A program made the position numbers and the translations under genes. Of a stretch of DNA of 64,000 nucleotides, positions 1-15,000 are shown piece by piece. Positions within the stretch are counted from its first letter, which is position 1. Every line of letters begins with the position of its first letter. The stretch spans positions 47,776,501-47,840,500 of the forward strand of contig CM056573.1 in the NCBI GenBank assembly GCA_029721435.1. Reading direction: 5' to 3'. The notes under the pieces were generated by a model. That model was not told the origin of the DNA, searched no databases, and saw only the letters and a list, made by a program, of their open reading frames with translations. This DNA comes from Gymnothorax reevesii (lineage: Eukaryota > Chordata > Actinopteri > Anguilliformes > Muraenidae).

Positions 1-98
1 TCCTCATGCTTGAAAATGTCATCGACCATGTCATCGTGTTGAGTATCATTCCCAGAGTAACCATGTTTCTCAAACTCTTTGCGCAGATATTCTTTGAC
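1..98 (-). CDS. fkbp14: FKBP14 coding exon 4 (cut by window edge)
   Basis: Acceptor GACAG|GTC at 99. It encodes [18 protein letters not shown] and [10 protein letters not shown], the helix entering the second EF-hand. The second calcium loop, the stop codon and the C-terminal ER-retrieval signal would lie left of position 1. Confidence 0.93.
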
Positions 99-3000
99 CT
101 GTCACAAAAGAGAACAAAAGAAATCAAATAAGTAGTCTCCATCATGACATCGGCTCCTCAAGTCTATTTTAAATTATGTGTTGGGGAAAAGTATTTGCCA
201 TCTCTGAATTTCCTCTATTTTTGCACATTTGTCACAATAAATTGTTTCACATCATATAGATTGTAGTAAAAGAGGAGACTAAGAGAACATGAGAAAACAA
301 AAAATATAGTTTTTAAGCCTTTCATGGCAAGTCATCATATACATGGATTTCCAAATGGGAGGCTTATTCACGTTCAAGCAAAGAACCCATAAGAATACAT
401 AATTTCTAGGCCAGTCGCCTGTCATTCTCCTCCTAGAAAACAGACTCTTTTTAGTGGCAATCCCTTCTATGATAATGAGCTCAGCTCTGATTGGCCAGTG
501 AACAGAGATACTGGTCTCTTACACCAGCAGTGCTCAAATTAGGTCTTCAGGGACCCCTGTGTATGCTTGTTTCCATTCCAACCATAATGGCAATCCCAGA
601 ATTTTAACAAGCTGTTCATTTTTCTAAACAAGGATCTTATACAGAGGGAGTACTTTAACTCTCAAATCCTATCCTGTCAGAAAAATATTTGGATGTCATG
701 AAAAATACACCGTCTGTGGCTATGTAATACTTATTGGATTTGCATTTGGATTATAATTTATAAAGAGTAAATTTAAATATGCATATAACTGCAGGTAAAG
801 AGCTAAATTACCTATAAATCATTAAATTAAAGACTAAGGTCAATCAGCAAGCATGTACAAAACCCAAAACCAGTGAAGTTGGCACGTTATGCAAATCGTA
901 GATAAAAACAGAATACAATGATTTGCAAATCTTTTTCAACTTGTATTCACTTGAATACACTGCAAAGACAAGATGTTTAATGTTCAAACTGAGAAACTTT
1001 TTTTTTTTTTGCAAATAATCATTAACTTAGAATTTAAAGGCAGCAACACATTGCAAAAAAGTTGGCACAGGGGCCTTTTTACCACAGTGTTACATCGCCT
1101 TTCCTTTTAACGACACTCAGTAAACGTTTGAGAACTGAGGAGACCAATTTTTGAAGCTTTTCAGGTGGAATTCTTTCCCATTCTTGCTTGATGTACAGCT
1201 TAAGTTGTTCAACAGTCCGGGGTCTCCGTTGTCGTATTTTAGGCTTCATAATGCGCCACACATTTTCAATGGGAGACAGGTCTGGACTACAGGCAGGCCA
1301 GTCTAGTACCCGCACTCTTTTACTACGAAGCCATGCTGTTGTAACACATGCAGAATGTGGCTTGGCATTGTCTTGCTGAAATAAGCAGGGGCGTGAAAAA
1401 GACGTTGCTTGGATGGCAACATATGTTGCTCCAAAACCTGTATGTACCTTTCAGCATTAATGGTGCCTTCATATATGTGTAAGTTGCCCATGTCTTGGGC
1501 ACTAATACACCCCCATACCATCACAGATGCTGGCTTTTGAACTTTGCGCCTATAACAGTTTGGATGGTTCTTTTCCTCTTTGCTCCGGAGGACACGACGT
1601 CCACAGTTTCCAAAAACAATTTGAAATGTGGACTCGTCAGACCACAGAACACTTTTCCACTTTGCATCAGTCTATCTTAGATGAGCTTGGGCCCAGCGAA
1701 GCCGGCGGCGTTTCTGGGTGCTGTTGATAAATGGCTTTCGCTTTGCATTGTAGAGTTTTAACTTGCACTTGCAGATGTAGCGACGAACTGTAGTTACTGA
1801 CAGTGGTTTTCTGAAGTGTTCCTGAGCCCATATGGTGATGTCCTTTACACACTGATGTCGGTTTTTGATGCAGTACCATCTGAGGAATCGAAGGTCACGG
1901 GCATTCAATGTTGGTTTTCGGCCTTGTCGCTTACGTGCAGTGATTTCTCCAGATTCTCTGAACCTTTTGACGATATTACGGACCGTAGATGATGAAATCC
2001 CTAAATTTCTTGCAATAGCTCGCTGAGGAATGTTGAATTTTAACTGTTTGACAATCAGCTCACGCATTTGTTCACCAAGTGGTGACCCTCGCCCCATCCT
2101 TGTTTGTGAATGACTGAGAATTTCAGGAAAGCTGCTTTTATACCCAATCATGGCACCCACCTGTTCCCCATTTGGCCCGTTCACCTGTGGGATGTTCCAA
2201 ATAAGTGTTTGATGAGCATTCCTCAACTCTCTCAGTCTTTTTTTGCCACTTGTGCCAGCTTTTTTGAAACATGTTGCAGGCATCAAATTCCAAATGAGCT
2301 AATATTTGCAAAAAATGACAAAGTTTACCCGTTCAAACATTAAGTAACTTGTCTTTGCAGTGTATTCAATTGAATATAGGTTGAAAAGGATTTGCAAATC
2401 ATTGTATTCTGTTTTTATTTACGATTTACGCAACGTGCCAACTCCACTGGTTTTGGGTTTTGTACTTGGTATGTACACCAGGACAAGAATCCTAAAGCAG
2501 GATTCAATGACAGGGCAAATGATAAAGACGCCCACCTGCATTGCATTGAAGTACAAGATTAAAACAGTACATTAGCCCAAACTCAACAATTAAGTCAACC
2601 TAGTTACCTGTGCAGTTGTCCAATTTACCCCTTTTGCAGAAGCCAAATCTGGCAATTTATACGTTACCCAATTCAAGGTTTTTTAATTCAAGATTTTTGC
2701 TTCACAGAGAGGTGAAAATAGATTAATTGAAACAAGACACTTGCAGCATTTAGAGTGCTGCCTTATTTCCATTTATTTTCATAATTTTAGTACAGAACAA
2801 AGGCAGCAAACACAAACAATCTTCATGAATACTCAGCATTGAAATGGGGGGGAAAGTACTGATAATTGAAAAATGGCTGGGTGGTATCAAAATGCATTTC
2901 TGGGATCGTAAACTCCTAGACCACAAGGGCACTACATCCGAGTGTGGTATTCAAAATGACCAACAGTCTATAGGTCAAATAAGATAGCTATCCAAGTGGC

Positions 3001-6000
3001 TCCCCTAGCAGCTTTCCAGGTGGCTTGGCAATTGCGGACAGGCACAATTGGTTTTCATATTACTAGTGTTGAAATTCACCATAACCCACGTGAAACTGAT
3101 AAACTTCCATGCACCAGGACTTGAGTTCTGCCCGAGAATCTCTCAGATATGCGTAGATTGAATCATTGCTGACTACAGCCGAGGAACGTAAGGGCCGGTT
3201 CATACTCTACGCAAGGTAGGCGAGCGCGAACGCAAGGCAACGCATCGAGCAACGCAAGGTAGCCATCTTGCGTCCTTGCGTATCAAAGTGTGTTGTCCAA
3301 ATTTTTGTAACGCGACGTATCGACGCGTGTATTTCCGTGAGATTCCAATAGGGGAGAAAAAGCAAATAATGCACCAAATGCTGTGTTGAACACACCAAGA
3401 AGAAAAAAGAAGGCGGAGAAGAAGGAGAAGAGTTTGCTACCCCCTATTGCATGAGCAGTGTACTGTTCTTTGACGAGGCACAGCGCAGCAAGGGACGCGC
3501 TTTCAGGCTTCTCTGTGAACAGACTGGAATGGACCTGAGCTCGCGTTCGCTGGCGTATGCTGCATAGAGTGTAAATCGGCCCTAAATATGCCACTAAAAT
3601 TGCATAAGAGTTGACAGGTGTGCATTATTAATGAAAACTGGGCCGATAATGTTGAGTTTTTGGAGCTTCTATAATGGTACTTTAAATGAAAGATTGGAAA
3701 CTGGTCAAGAATTAGACTATTTGTGTTCATTTTAACTTAACAAGGAGTACTGGTGACACCTGATGGTCCTTAAGATTTTTGGAGTCAAGTAAAATCAATT
3801 TCATTAAGATTGGAATGGAGTTATGAACCGGGAGGCGCTGCCATCAAAGCTTAAAAATATCGACTACAGTCGCCAACCGCGCTCCACCAGGAAGTCGACT
3901 GCAGTCGCCGAACGCGCCAAAAGGGTTAAGAGACTTTTGGGACCCCTTTAAAATATAATGTTAGGATTTTCAATGAAAACAGTGACTATGGCAACCGAGC
4001 GGAACAAACTCACTGAGCAAGTCAACTTCTCAAAAGAGATAATATAGGCGACTATAATATGCATAATCACCATGACATAGAAGGTAAATTTGCAATAAAA
4101 ATTCTGAACTACTTACCTCTTGTTTAGAGAGCTTCCAGTCATCATTTAGATCCATTTCCTTGAATGTGTCATGAGACCTGGGACCATTTCGGATCTCCAA
4201 AATCTCTATATCGAATACAAGAGTGCTCTCAGCTGGAATTTTTCCTAAATAAAAAGAGGTGTAAAGATCACATCAGGATTTACTTAAGATTGACTCAACA
4301 AAATATGAGAACTTACATCAGTGTGTAAAAATCAAAAACTCTTGCACCTTGTGTATGTTATAATGATGATCTATTTGTCATAGTCCTAATGCATTTGGAA
4401 CATTTTGATAAAGAGGCATTGCGAAGCAGAAGTGACCATCACGTCGCGGGTTCGATCCCCGCTTCGTACCAGCCGGCAGTGATCGGCACCTTCTTCAGAG
4501 TAGCGCACAATTGGCTATTGCGCAACAGGGTTGCAAATTGGAAAGGGACTGCCGGGAAGGGAAAATAATAGTTGCCTTGTTCGTTGCTCAAGCGCATCCT
4601 GTTGGCTAGACAGGCGCTCAGGAGATTCTAAGTCTGTTCATGTGCAGGTATCCTCTGCCCTCGTTCTGACCTTGCGAAGATTCAACCAATGAGTGTGACA
4701 GGCGCGTGCTTCGGAGGATAGCCGCGAACTGTCTACACTCTCCTGAGTTGGCAGCAAAGGGTTGCATAAGAGCAAGCCTTGTACACAGTTCACCAATTGG
4801 GCATTCCAGATTCGGGTGGGATTGGAGATGCCAAGTTAAAAAGAAGAAGAAAAAAAAAAAGAAACGAATTATGGGCTGTTTGTTCTTTTGTATTGGTGAA
4901 AAATACATTTTATTTCCCCTTTTTTTCCAAAACCCTAAAAAATAAAAATAAAATCCAATCACTTAAATAATAGAAAATGAGATAGGCAATTATTCCATGA
5001 GGCTACCATGTATACATGAAGAAACAGTGTGTACCTTTTCCCTCCTTCCCATAGGCAAGAGCTGGAGGGACAGTCAGTTTCCTCCGTTCGCCAGCACACA
5101 TGCTCTGTAGACCCTTGTCCCAGCCCTTGATCACCTCCCGGTTTCCCAGGGTGAACCAGACCGGATTCTTGTCACCATGGATACGGCTATCAACAAAGAC
5201 ACCGCCACAAAAAACTTTCAGAGTTCTTGAATAAACAAGGGGACCATTGTAATGTATCCCACCAAACAGGGTTAATCTAAAATGAAGTGAGTAATCTATA
5301 ACCTAATAATAATAATAACAACAACAACAACTGCATTTCATTCAAACACGAGGGCAGGGGAAGTGCTCATGTTCAATCTCATATCAGGGCCATCATCACC
5401 ATTGACGAGACTTTCCCAACCTCGCCCCTGAAGTACCCCAACCCCACATATTTTAAAAGCCTTCTGCATTATGTAATAACACCGCAATACGTAATAATGG
5501 AATAAATTTTCACTTCATTATGTAATTACGACGCATTTTGTAATAATCCGCTGCATTTTGTAATAAACGTCCTGAACGCAATGTGTAATAAACTTTGCCG
5601 CATTTTGTAATAAGTTATTACATATTGCAGTGGTTATTACAAAATCAGAGTGTTGCACTTTTTTATGATGAAAATGTAATAATTTGCTGCATTATGTAAT
5701 AAACCACCAAAATAGATGTCTCAGTCAAAAATATCATTATAACATTTGAACAACATTGATTTTATGCATTCTAGCATGAATCATAACTAAAAGTTCATTT
5801 TAAAAGCTACAAGTTAAGTATAGTAGTAGTATGTTTCATTGGTCAAAACAAAATCAAATGTACTGTAACTGTATTCATTATAATAATAGAGAATGTGTTT
5901 GAAAGTTCCTAGGGACAAAAACTACACTAAATGAGTGTTACTGACTCAAACATTACTGGTGCACTAAAATGTTGGGAGATATGCACACATGCAATCTGGA

Positions 6001-9000
6001 TCATGTCATACAAATATTCTACAGAAAACAAGACAAATGACAAAAACTAATAGGGAACAGAAAAAAAACTTCCATCAATGAGCAGTTGTGTGTTTATGCC
6101 ATGCAGATGTCCTGTTCTATAGTGGTGAGGAATACTATGGATGAACATTTAAACTAAGCAGACTAAAAACAGTATAAATAATGTTTTAAATCAAAAGGAG
6201 GTATAATGTATAATCATGTTTATGTGCTTTAAGTAATTAAATAAATAAATAAAAAACAGAAGGCTACAGGCTATTGCCTAGTGACAAATTATTTGCAGTA
6301 TCATGTTTACACTTGAAAAAGTCTTCTCTTATAGCAAAAGTAGACAGAATTTTTGCTCCAACATATACTACCTCTTGAAAGATGATCAGTCTGAAAATTA
6401 GTGAACTACAACCTCATTTCCAAAAAACCTGGGACGCGCTGTGTAAAATGTAAATAAAAATTGAATGCAGTGATTTGCAAATCAATTATAACCCTACATT
6501 TAACTGATATTAGGACAAAGACAACGTATCAAATATTGAAACTGATTTTATTGTTTTTTGAAAAATACCTGCTCATTTTGAGTTTGATGACAGCAACATG
6601 TTTCTAAAAAGTTGGGACGGTATAGTGAAAGACTGGAAAAGTTGTATGAAGTCAACGAAAAGCAGAACTTCTCACAGCTAATTAGATTATTTTGCAACAG
6701 GTCAGTAACATGACTGGGTATAAAAATCCTTCATAAGTACCTGTAAATATGGAGAAGCCTTAACCACTCTGTGAAAGACTGCATGGGGAAATAGTTCAAC
6801 AATTTACAAATAATCTTTTCACCTTAAAATTGCAAAGAATTAGGAGATTTTATCCTCTATGGTACATAATATCATGAAAAGATTCCAAGAATTTAGAAAA
6901 ATCTAGCTACTCATGGAACAAGGCTAAAATAAAATTTTGAATGGCGGTGATTTTCAGGTCCTTAGGTGGCATTCCATTAAAAACAAAGATTCTGTAGAGG
7001 AAATCGCTGCATGGACTCGGAAACACTTCTGTAAATCACTGTTCGTCAACACAGTTTGTCACTGCATCCACAATTGCAAGTTAAATCTATGCCATGTAGA
7101 AATCAAACCGTATGTAAAAAAAATCCAGAAACACTGCCTCCTTCTCTGGACATGAGCTCATTTAAAATATCCTGAGGTGAAGTGGAAAACTATCCTATGG
7201 TTTGACCAATCAAAATGTGAAATTCTTTTTGGAAATCATGGATGCCACATCCTCTGGGCTAAAGAGGAGAGGTGCCATCCGCGTTGATATCAGAAAACAA
7301 TTCAAAAGCCAGCATCCAAGATAGTATGGGGGTTCATTAGTACACATGGCATGGGTAACTTGCACATCTGTGAAGACACCATTAATGGTGAATGATATAT
7401 ATATATATATAGGTTTTGGTGCAACATTTACTGCCATCGAGATGCCTTTTTGAGGGAAGACCTTGCTCATTTCAGCACCATAATGCAAAACACCACACTC
7501 TGCACTTATTAGAACAAAATGGCTCTGTAGTAAGTGTGTGTGTTGCATTATCCATTAGGCTGCAAAGCATTGAGCAGCAAAATTCCAACATAAAGTAACA
7601 ATGCGAAATCACTTTGCTTTCAAAACTGATATTGTCTTTGTACTAATCTCAAATAAATATACAGTTCAAATGATTTGAAAATCACTGCATTTTGTTTTTA
7701 TTTATATTTTGCACAGCATCCCAACTTTTTTGGAAATGGGGTTTAAGATCTTAACTTCAGACACTTGCATACCTTTCAGGGCTAGATTTGACTGGTTGCT
7801 ACATTTCCTTTCTTCACTCTTTCATATCTTTCTTTACCTTCCCTTTTTGTTTCTTAAGTTCTTTCTTTCCCTTTCATTTTTCTTTCCTTCCCTCCATTCT
7901 GTCGAGACTCATGTCAGGATATGAACAGCCTGTAATGGTTGAATAAGAAAATCTAGTTGCAAAACACATGATAATATGCCATTTCTCCCAAAAAATGTCC
8001 TTGATTTTGAACTGTCCACGGCCCATGCATAAGACCTAAAGGGTGCAGGTCACAATTATGGTTAACTGTAGGTCTGTCAAAAAATAAGTATTGGGTTTAA
8101 CTGCATACATTTTGTTGTTGCATTGTTATAATGGAATACTGGATGCATTGTTGGGTTAAATGTGTGACAAACTTTCTAACAGGCCTGGAAGCTATTGTAA
8201 GTTCACTCTGAAATGCTCAGATCCATAGTAGCAACTTAGTTTGCTCATTTATTAGTCAATGAACATGAGAATCTGTTAAATTTCTGACCTGTTCCAATAT
8301 GAATACATTCATATGATATAGACTCCAAATTTGAAGTAGAGGGTTTTATTCATGTAGCTGAAGTGGAACTTCAGACACGAATAGAATTAAAAAAAAACAC
8401 ACACGGGAAATGCAGTCCCAAAATACAAATATAAAAAATAATTTAACAAAAGTTGTCAGAAAGACAACAAAGCTCGCCGGGGCAAGGTTAAAGTTTTTCG
8501 GACGCGGACACGGACGCGGACGGACGCGGACGCCGGGGGTACGACAATAGCTCTCCGGACATTACTCGTCCCGGCGAGCTAAAAATATTAAAAATTATAT
8601 TACACAATGCTAGTAGCAAAATATATGTTTGAAATGTTTTATGTAATATGTTTTCTAGATTTGAGAGCAGAAATGGAGGGGGCAGATCTAATGTCCAGGG
8701 GAAGCTGGTTCCACAAACGTGGAGCAGCCACGGCAAAGGCTCTGTCACCTCTCTGCTTGAGCCGTGTGCGCGGCACATGCAGAAGCCCTTTGCTAAAGGA
8801 TCTAAGGGACTTTTGGGCCGAATGGGGCTGTACAAGGTCAGTGATGTAGGCTGGGGCCAGCCCAATAAGCGCCTTAAAAACAAATAATAAAACCTTGAAC
8901 TGCATTCTAAAAAAAAACTGGGAGCCAGTGCAAGGAAGCCAGAATGGGGGTGATGTGCTCACGCCTCCTGGTGCCAGTTAAAGGACACGCAGCTGCATTT

Positions 9001-12000
9001 TGGACCAGCTGCAAATGTCTGAGTGAGGATTGAGGGAGGCTGAGGTAGAGGGAATTGTAATAATCCAGCCGCGATGTAATAAAGGCATGGATGACCATCT
9101 CAAGGTCATTGTGAGATAGGAAGGATGAGGCGGGAGATCACTCTAAGGCGGTAGAAACTATTTTTGACAACGGTGCTAATCTGTTTGTCTTGACAAAGTT
9201 TTGAGTCGAGAATGACACCCAGGTTTCTGGTGTGAGGTTTGACAAATGGGGTGAGGTGACCTAAATTATTCAGTACAGTACAACCTGCCTTGGGGGGACC
9301 AAAAATGAGAACTTTTGTCTTGTCACCATTTAGCTGGAGGAAGTTATTAGCCATCCAGTTTCTGATGTCTTCAAGACTGACCAGGAGAGATTGAATGGAG
9401 TCCTTAGATTTTAAAGGCAAGTACAGCTGAGAATCATCGGCACAGAGGTGAAGAGACATGTTATGCTTTCTTATAATGTCACCCAATGGGAGCATATACA
9501 GGCTGAAGAGCATGGGACCCAGGATGGACCCCTGAGGGACCCCATAAGAGAGAGGGTTAGCTGATGAAGAGAACTGACCCATAGAAACAGAGAAAGTCCT
9601 GTGTTTAAGGTAAAGTAGTGGTTAACAAAGTAAAAATTTATTAGATTATTACATATTGCAGTGTTATAATGTGGTGTTACACCTGATTCAGCTAATCAGC
9701 TCCTTAGTAGAGCACTAGAGCCGAGCTGAGTTTGTCAGATCAAGGAGATATACAAAATAAGCATGTTCAAATTCTGTAAATGTTAAGTGCTTCAATGCTT
9801 CCTAACGCATCATGTTTAGCAAAGGCTACACTGAACCATCCCTTTAAGCAAAGAAAGGACATTACACCATCCCACAATTCCGCGCGGCAGCAAAATTTAA
9901 ATCGACAACCATCCATCCAGCCAATCACAAAAATAAACGAAGATGATGGGGAAGAGACACATGATCTCGTAGCGCACTGCAAGTGTATTCAGATTCTCAC
10001 GTTAGCGCTACTGTCTTGCTAAACAGTTATAGATTCCACTTAACACTTTTCCTTTACCTCATGATGTTTTCCACTGAAGTAAAAAAAAAAAAAAGAAAAA
10101 AGAAAAACCAGTTAGGATTTAGACCGTACGACATGATTTTTTGAGTATTTGAACGCAGCCGTGATCGTGGGTGGGGGGTGGGCGTTTTTGTACGTCAGAA
10201 TCCAACTTGCTAGAGGAGAAAAGACAACTGCTTTTAAAATGATTAAAAATGTTTACAATCATCAACTCTGGTCTTTGGCAAACTTTTTATTGTGTACAAA
10301 AAAGCACTACAAAGAATTAATAGGATATATCTTTAAGAAATGTCATTAATATCTAAATCACTTTGATCCGCAAAGACAGATTTCCCTCAAAGTCATGTAG
10401 CAAAACGAAGATTGGAAGCAATTTTGTACTTTAGAAATATGACTCAAGTCATGTGACCTGTGATGACATCACTCAGAGGACCCCTGCGGTCAACCAGAGT
10501 TGAAGGCATGTTCAAAAATGTGCTCCTATATTTAAGTTATGATCACCTTTTCCAGGTGTCATACAAAGTGTCACAGATTTGAGCGTCATGCGGTCCAACG
10601 TCAAAAAAATGTTGATAAAGTTGAACATTTAATAAATATTGATTTAGACATGAAATTTAAAGGTTCAAGGTTAGTGTGGTGAATAGGTGGCCAAGCAACT
10701 GCCTGTTAGGAATGAAAATGATGGAATCAGTCATGCAGACAAACAAAATATGTCATGTGGACAAACTAATTACCTTCAACATTTGTAATAAATTTTTGTA
10801 TATTTTAAACATTATTTTACAACCCCAATCCCGAAATAGTAGGGACGAAATGTGAATTGTGAATAAAACCAAAATGCAATGACTTTCAGATCACATGAGC
10901 CAATATATTATTTACAATGGAACATAGATAACATTTCAAATGTTAAAACTAAGACAGTTTACATTTTTATCCACAAAATGAGCTTATTTCAAATTTTATG
11001 GCCGCAACAGGTCTCCAAAAAGTTGGGACGCAGGCAAATAAAGGGCTGAAAAAGCAATTCATATAAAAGAGAATCAGCTGAAAGAACATTTAGCGAGTAA
11101 TTAAGTTAACTGGCATCAGGTGTGTAACGTGATTGGTTATAAAAGGGATGTCTTCGAGTCTCTCAGAAGATGGCCAGAGGCCCTCCAACTTGTGAAGGCT
11201 TGCGTAAAAAAATAGTGGAATACTTTAAAAGCAATGTTTCTCGATGTGAAATTGCAAAGACTTTGAAGGTCTCATCATCGACAGTGCATAACATCAAAAG
11301 ATTCAGAGAAACTGGAAAAATCTCTGTGTGTAAGGGACAAGGCCGAAGACCTTTACTGGATGCCCGTGATCTTCAGGCCCTCAGACGCCACTGCATCACT
11401 TACCAGCATGATTCTATTGTTCACATTACTAAATGGGCCCAGGAATACTTCAAGAAACCACGGTCTGTAAACACAGTCTGCCGTGCCATCCACAGATGCC
11501 ACCTAAAACTCTATCATGCAAAAAGGAAGCCATTGTTGAGCATGATCCAGAAGCGCCGCCTTGTTTTGTGGGCCAAGGCTCATTTAAAATGGACAGAAGT
11601 AAAGTGTCCTGTGGTCAGACAAGTCCAAATTTGACATTCTAGTTGGAAATCATGGGCATCGTGTCCTCTGGGCTAAAGAGGAGAAACATCACCCCTCCTG
11701 TTATCAGCATTCAGTTCAACAGCCAGCATCTCTGATGGTACGGGGATGCATTAGTGTATATGGTGTGGGGCACTTGCATGTTTTAAAAAGCACCATGAAT
11801 GCTCAGACATATATAAAGGTTTTAGAGCAACATATGCTCCCGTCCAGATGATATCTATTCCAGGGAAGGCCTTGTGTATTTCAGCAGGACAATGCAAAAC
11901 CACATACTGCAGCTATTACAACTGTATGGCTTCATAGTAGAAGAGTCTGTGTGCTGAACTGGCCTGCCTGCAGTCCTGATCTTTCACCGATTGAGAACAT

Positions 12001-15000
12001 TTTGAGTCAAAGGAGACCCAAAACTCACCAGCAGCTGGAAGCCTGTATTAAACAAGACTGGGATCAAATTCCAATGGCTAAACTAAAGAAAAATGTCTCC
12101 TCAATGCCCAGACACCTCCACTCTGTGTTAAAAAGAAGAGGGGATGCTACACCATGGTAAACAGGCCCCGGTCCCAATTTTTTTGAGACCTGTAGCAGCC
12201 ATAAAATTTGAAATGAGCTCAATTTGTGGATAAAATTGTAAAATTTTTCGGTTTCAACATTTGCCAAGTTATCTCTGTAAATGCATTAAAATGTCATAAA
12301 TTGTAATTTTTGCGAGGTGGATACACATGTGGATTTACACAGTAAAAGCTGAACCTGACTTATAACTTCATTTTTTTTTTTTTTTTTGCTTGTTTGAAAC
12401 TCAAAAATGTCACTGACTCCACTACACTAGGTAGTAAGTCACAGTGTGTAAAAATTAACTAATCAGAATTGAAACACCAGCCAATGCTGCTCATATGGCT
12501 AAACCTTAGCTCTAAAAGAATCTGTGTTTAAAAAGTGAGGTCCTTCCTTGCTTTCAATAACTTCACAGCTTTAGTAGTAAAATTTTCATGTGTTTAACAG
12601 TGCGATTTGTTAAACAATTGCCATCTCCGTTCTATTCTTGTAAACATCTTTCAACTTAATGCAGTGACTATTCTGCTGGCTACGCAAGGGTAATGTGGAA
12701 AAATTCACTTGCTTTTGCATGGGATGAAATGATAGTCATTAGTATTTTGAGCATGTTAAAAATTTTTGTAGCTGTTGAAATATTTTGTGCACGTGTGAGA
12801 AAGTTTTGTGCTCACAGATATCAGTTCATGCATTGAAAAAGTTTTGCAGCTGAAGAAATATTTTGTGCATGTGCAATCAAAATTTGAAAATTTTCAACAG
12901 TGAGGTTTTGCAAAGTCTGGGAGACAGACACGCATATTTCTTACAAGTAGATGAAGTTACAAGCTCAAGAATTACAAAATTACAAGCACAAATTTTTGAC
13001 CAGGGAAGACAGGCCCAATCATTTATTGATTGCCTGTATAATGACATTGACACTCTGTTAATGAGCTCAGACCTGCTAAGCAAGATTGAAAAAGCTGGAG
13101 AGAAACTGTCTACTTGGCTCAGACTTGGGTCTGGCCCAAGTATTTTGACCCAAATCTGACACAAGAAGCTGACTAGCCAATCAGCACGTTGCTCACTGTC
13201 AATGCAATCAGAGGACGTCATACTGTTCATTCAGAGAACTGAAAGGTTCTAGTGAGTAAGTGAAAACAGGCATTGACAGTCCCTTCCTGTATTTTTGGTT
13301 TGCTAGAAGAAATGATAAAAATGACCAAATGTTAAACTGAGTCAGGATGGATTCTCAAACAAATGGTAGAATTCAAAACATTTTTCTTTTAAATAAGATT
13401 TCAAACCGCTAAAACCAGGGATAATTGGAGCAGCCTGTTGAGGCTTCTGTAGCTGGGAGTGATTGTAGCCTACCTTCTCTTCCTTTAGTTAACTACACTG
13501 AAGTCAGTCAATTTCGAATAAAGAAAACTTCACAAAACAGAGAGTTGTGGGATATGGGATTGTTGTGGGATTGTTCTCCCAACATGGTGAATTGCATTCG
13601 GAGGATGGCCCGAGTTTTAGTTTCTTGAAATGAAAAAATACTAATGTCATTTCATTTTTCTGACAGCGAAGGCGATTTTGCCCATTACCCACTAGCATTC
13701 TGCTAATGTTTTACTCTACGACTAATTTCCACCAAAAACCCACCATTGAGGGCTCCAGGAACCCCCAGTTATCTAGCAACATTCCCTTAGTCTAACTTAC
13801 ACCGTGACAATGTATGAACACAATCACAATAACTGTGGGTTTCAGCTTTTGCGTAGACCTACATTTGGGTATGCATTTTCCAATCGATTGCTACAGACAT
13901 TAGACGTGAGCCTGAATTAAACTAGTGACTCGAGAGAGCCTGAATCGCTCACCTGGATCTATATGAAAATTATCTAATTATTAAAATTACATAAACATTA
14001 TCTACTGCGGCTGACAAGATTTTTTTAATGGAAAATAAATAGATAAATCAGTTTGATTCAAAATGAAATTCCAGGGGATTCTGATTATCATTTCAAGAAA
14101 CTAATGAACAAATTGAATGTGATGGTTTATTCAGATGCTATCACAATATTCAATGTTTTAAGGCGAATAACTCCTACAAAGAGCCATTATACAATTTCAG
14201 TATAATGAAGACTTTTGTAGAGCTTTATTTGCTGATCATTTAGCAATTGAAAGTTTTTCTCTAACTCTTATGGTTTTCATTATATAGGCCAAAAAAGCAA
14301 AATTGTCAAATTTGACATTTCAAGGCCAATAACTCCTACAAGGAGGCATTGTATGATTTCGATCCTGGAAACTTTTGTAAACTTTCATCTGCTGATCATT
14401 TTGGGGTAACCATTTTTTCTCTAGCTGCTTTAGTTCCTGAGATATAGCTGAAAATAGATGCTTTTACCCCATGTTCTATATTTAGCAACAGCGGCCATGT
14501 TATTCAGACAGCGGGCATAATAAATACAATTTTTAAAGGAGACATCCAACGGATGTTTGTGGCTAATTTTAGTCTGGATCTGTTCAGTAGTTTCGGAGAA
14601 GAAGATTTTTGAAAAATGTTTACGACAGACCACGATGACGCTGACCGACAACAGATGACAGACGAAAACGGACGCCAAGTGATGGCAATAGCTCATATGG
14701 ACCTTTGGTCCATTCGAGCTAAAAAAAAAAAAAAAAAAAGAAAAATGTGAGCTGGGGCTCACAGAGGTATACCCCCCCTCCGGCTCATTCTGTGAACGCT
14801 ATACAAATTTATAAATCATCGGTCAATATTTAGGCAAGTTATGATCTGGAAAGGAATCGACCAATGAGAATTCATCAACCTCATTAAATATGCGTGAATT
14901 TGGGCGGATCACGTTGGACATCAAACTGATCCTTCGTCATCCCAAAAGGCATGCACACACTGAAAATTGTGTAAATCAGTCAATATTTAGGCAAGTTATG

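Larger units (their letters stand above)
99..4116 (-). other. FKBP14 intron 3
   Basis: 4.0 kb intron. It holds a Tc1 copy (858-2462), a TTAA-type repeat fragment (about 2620-3010) and a Harbinger-like MITE (3192-3582). I recognise nothing in 99-857 or 3586-4116 beyond AT-rich intron sequence. Confidence 0.9.

Noticed and set aside
4440..4475. Functional tRNA gene from the GGTTCGATCCC B box
   Set aside because: No foldable cloverleaf with a proper acceptor stem; the sequence continues into a SINE body shared with 54655-55105.
8488..8883. 131-codon minus ORF as a host gene
   Set aside because: An alternative frame of the decayed L2 LINE and the adjoining GGAC repeat.
12863..13159. 98-codon plus-strand ORF as a novel gene or exon
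   Set aside because: It lies within a dispersed repeat with an inverted copy at 19200-19560, has an overlapping antisense frame of similar length and no splice or family support.
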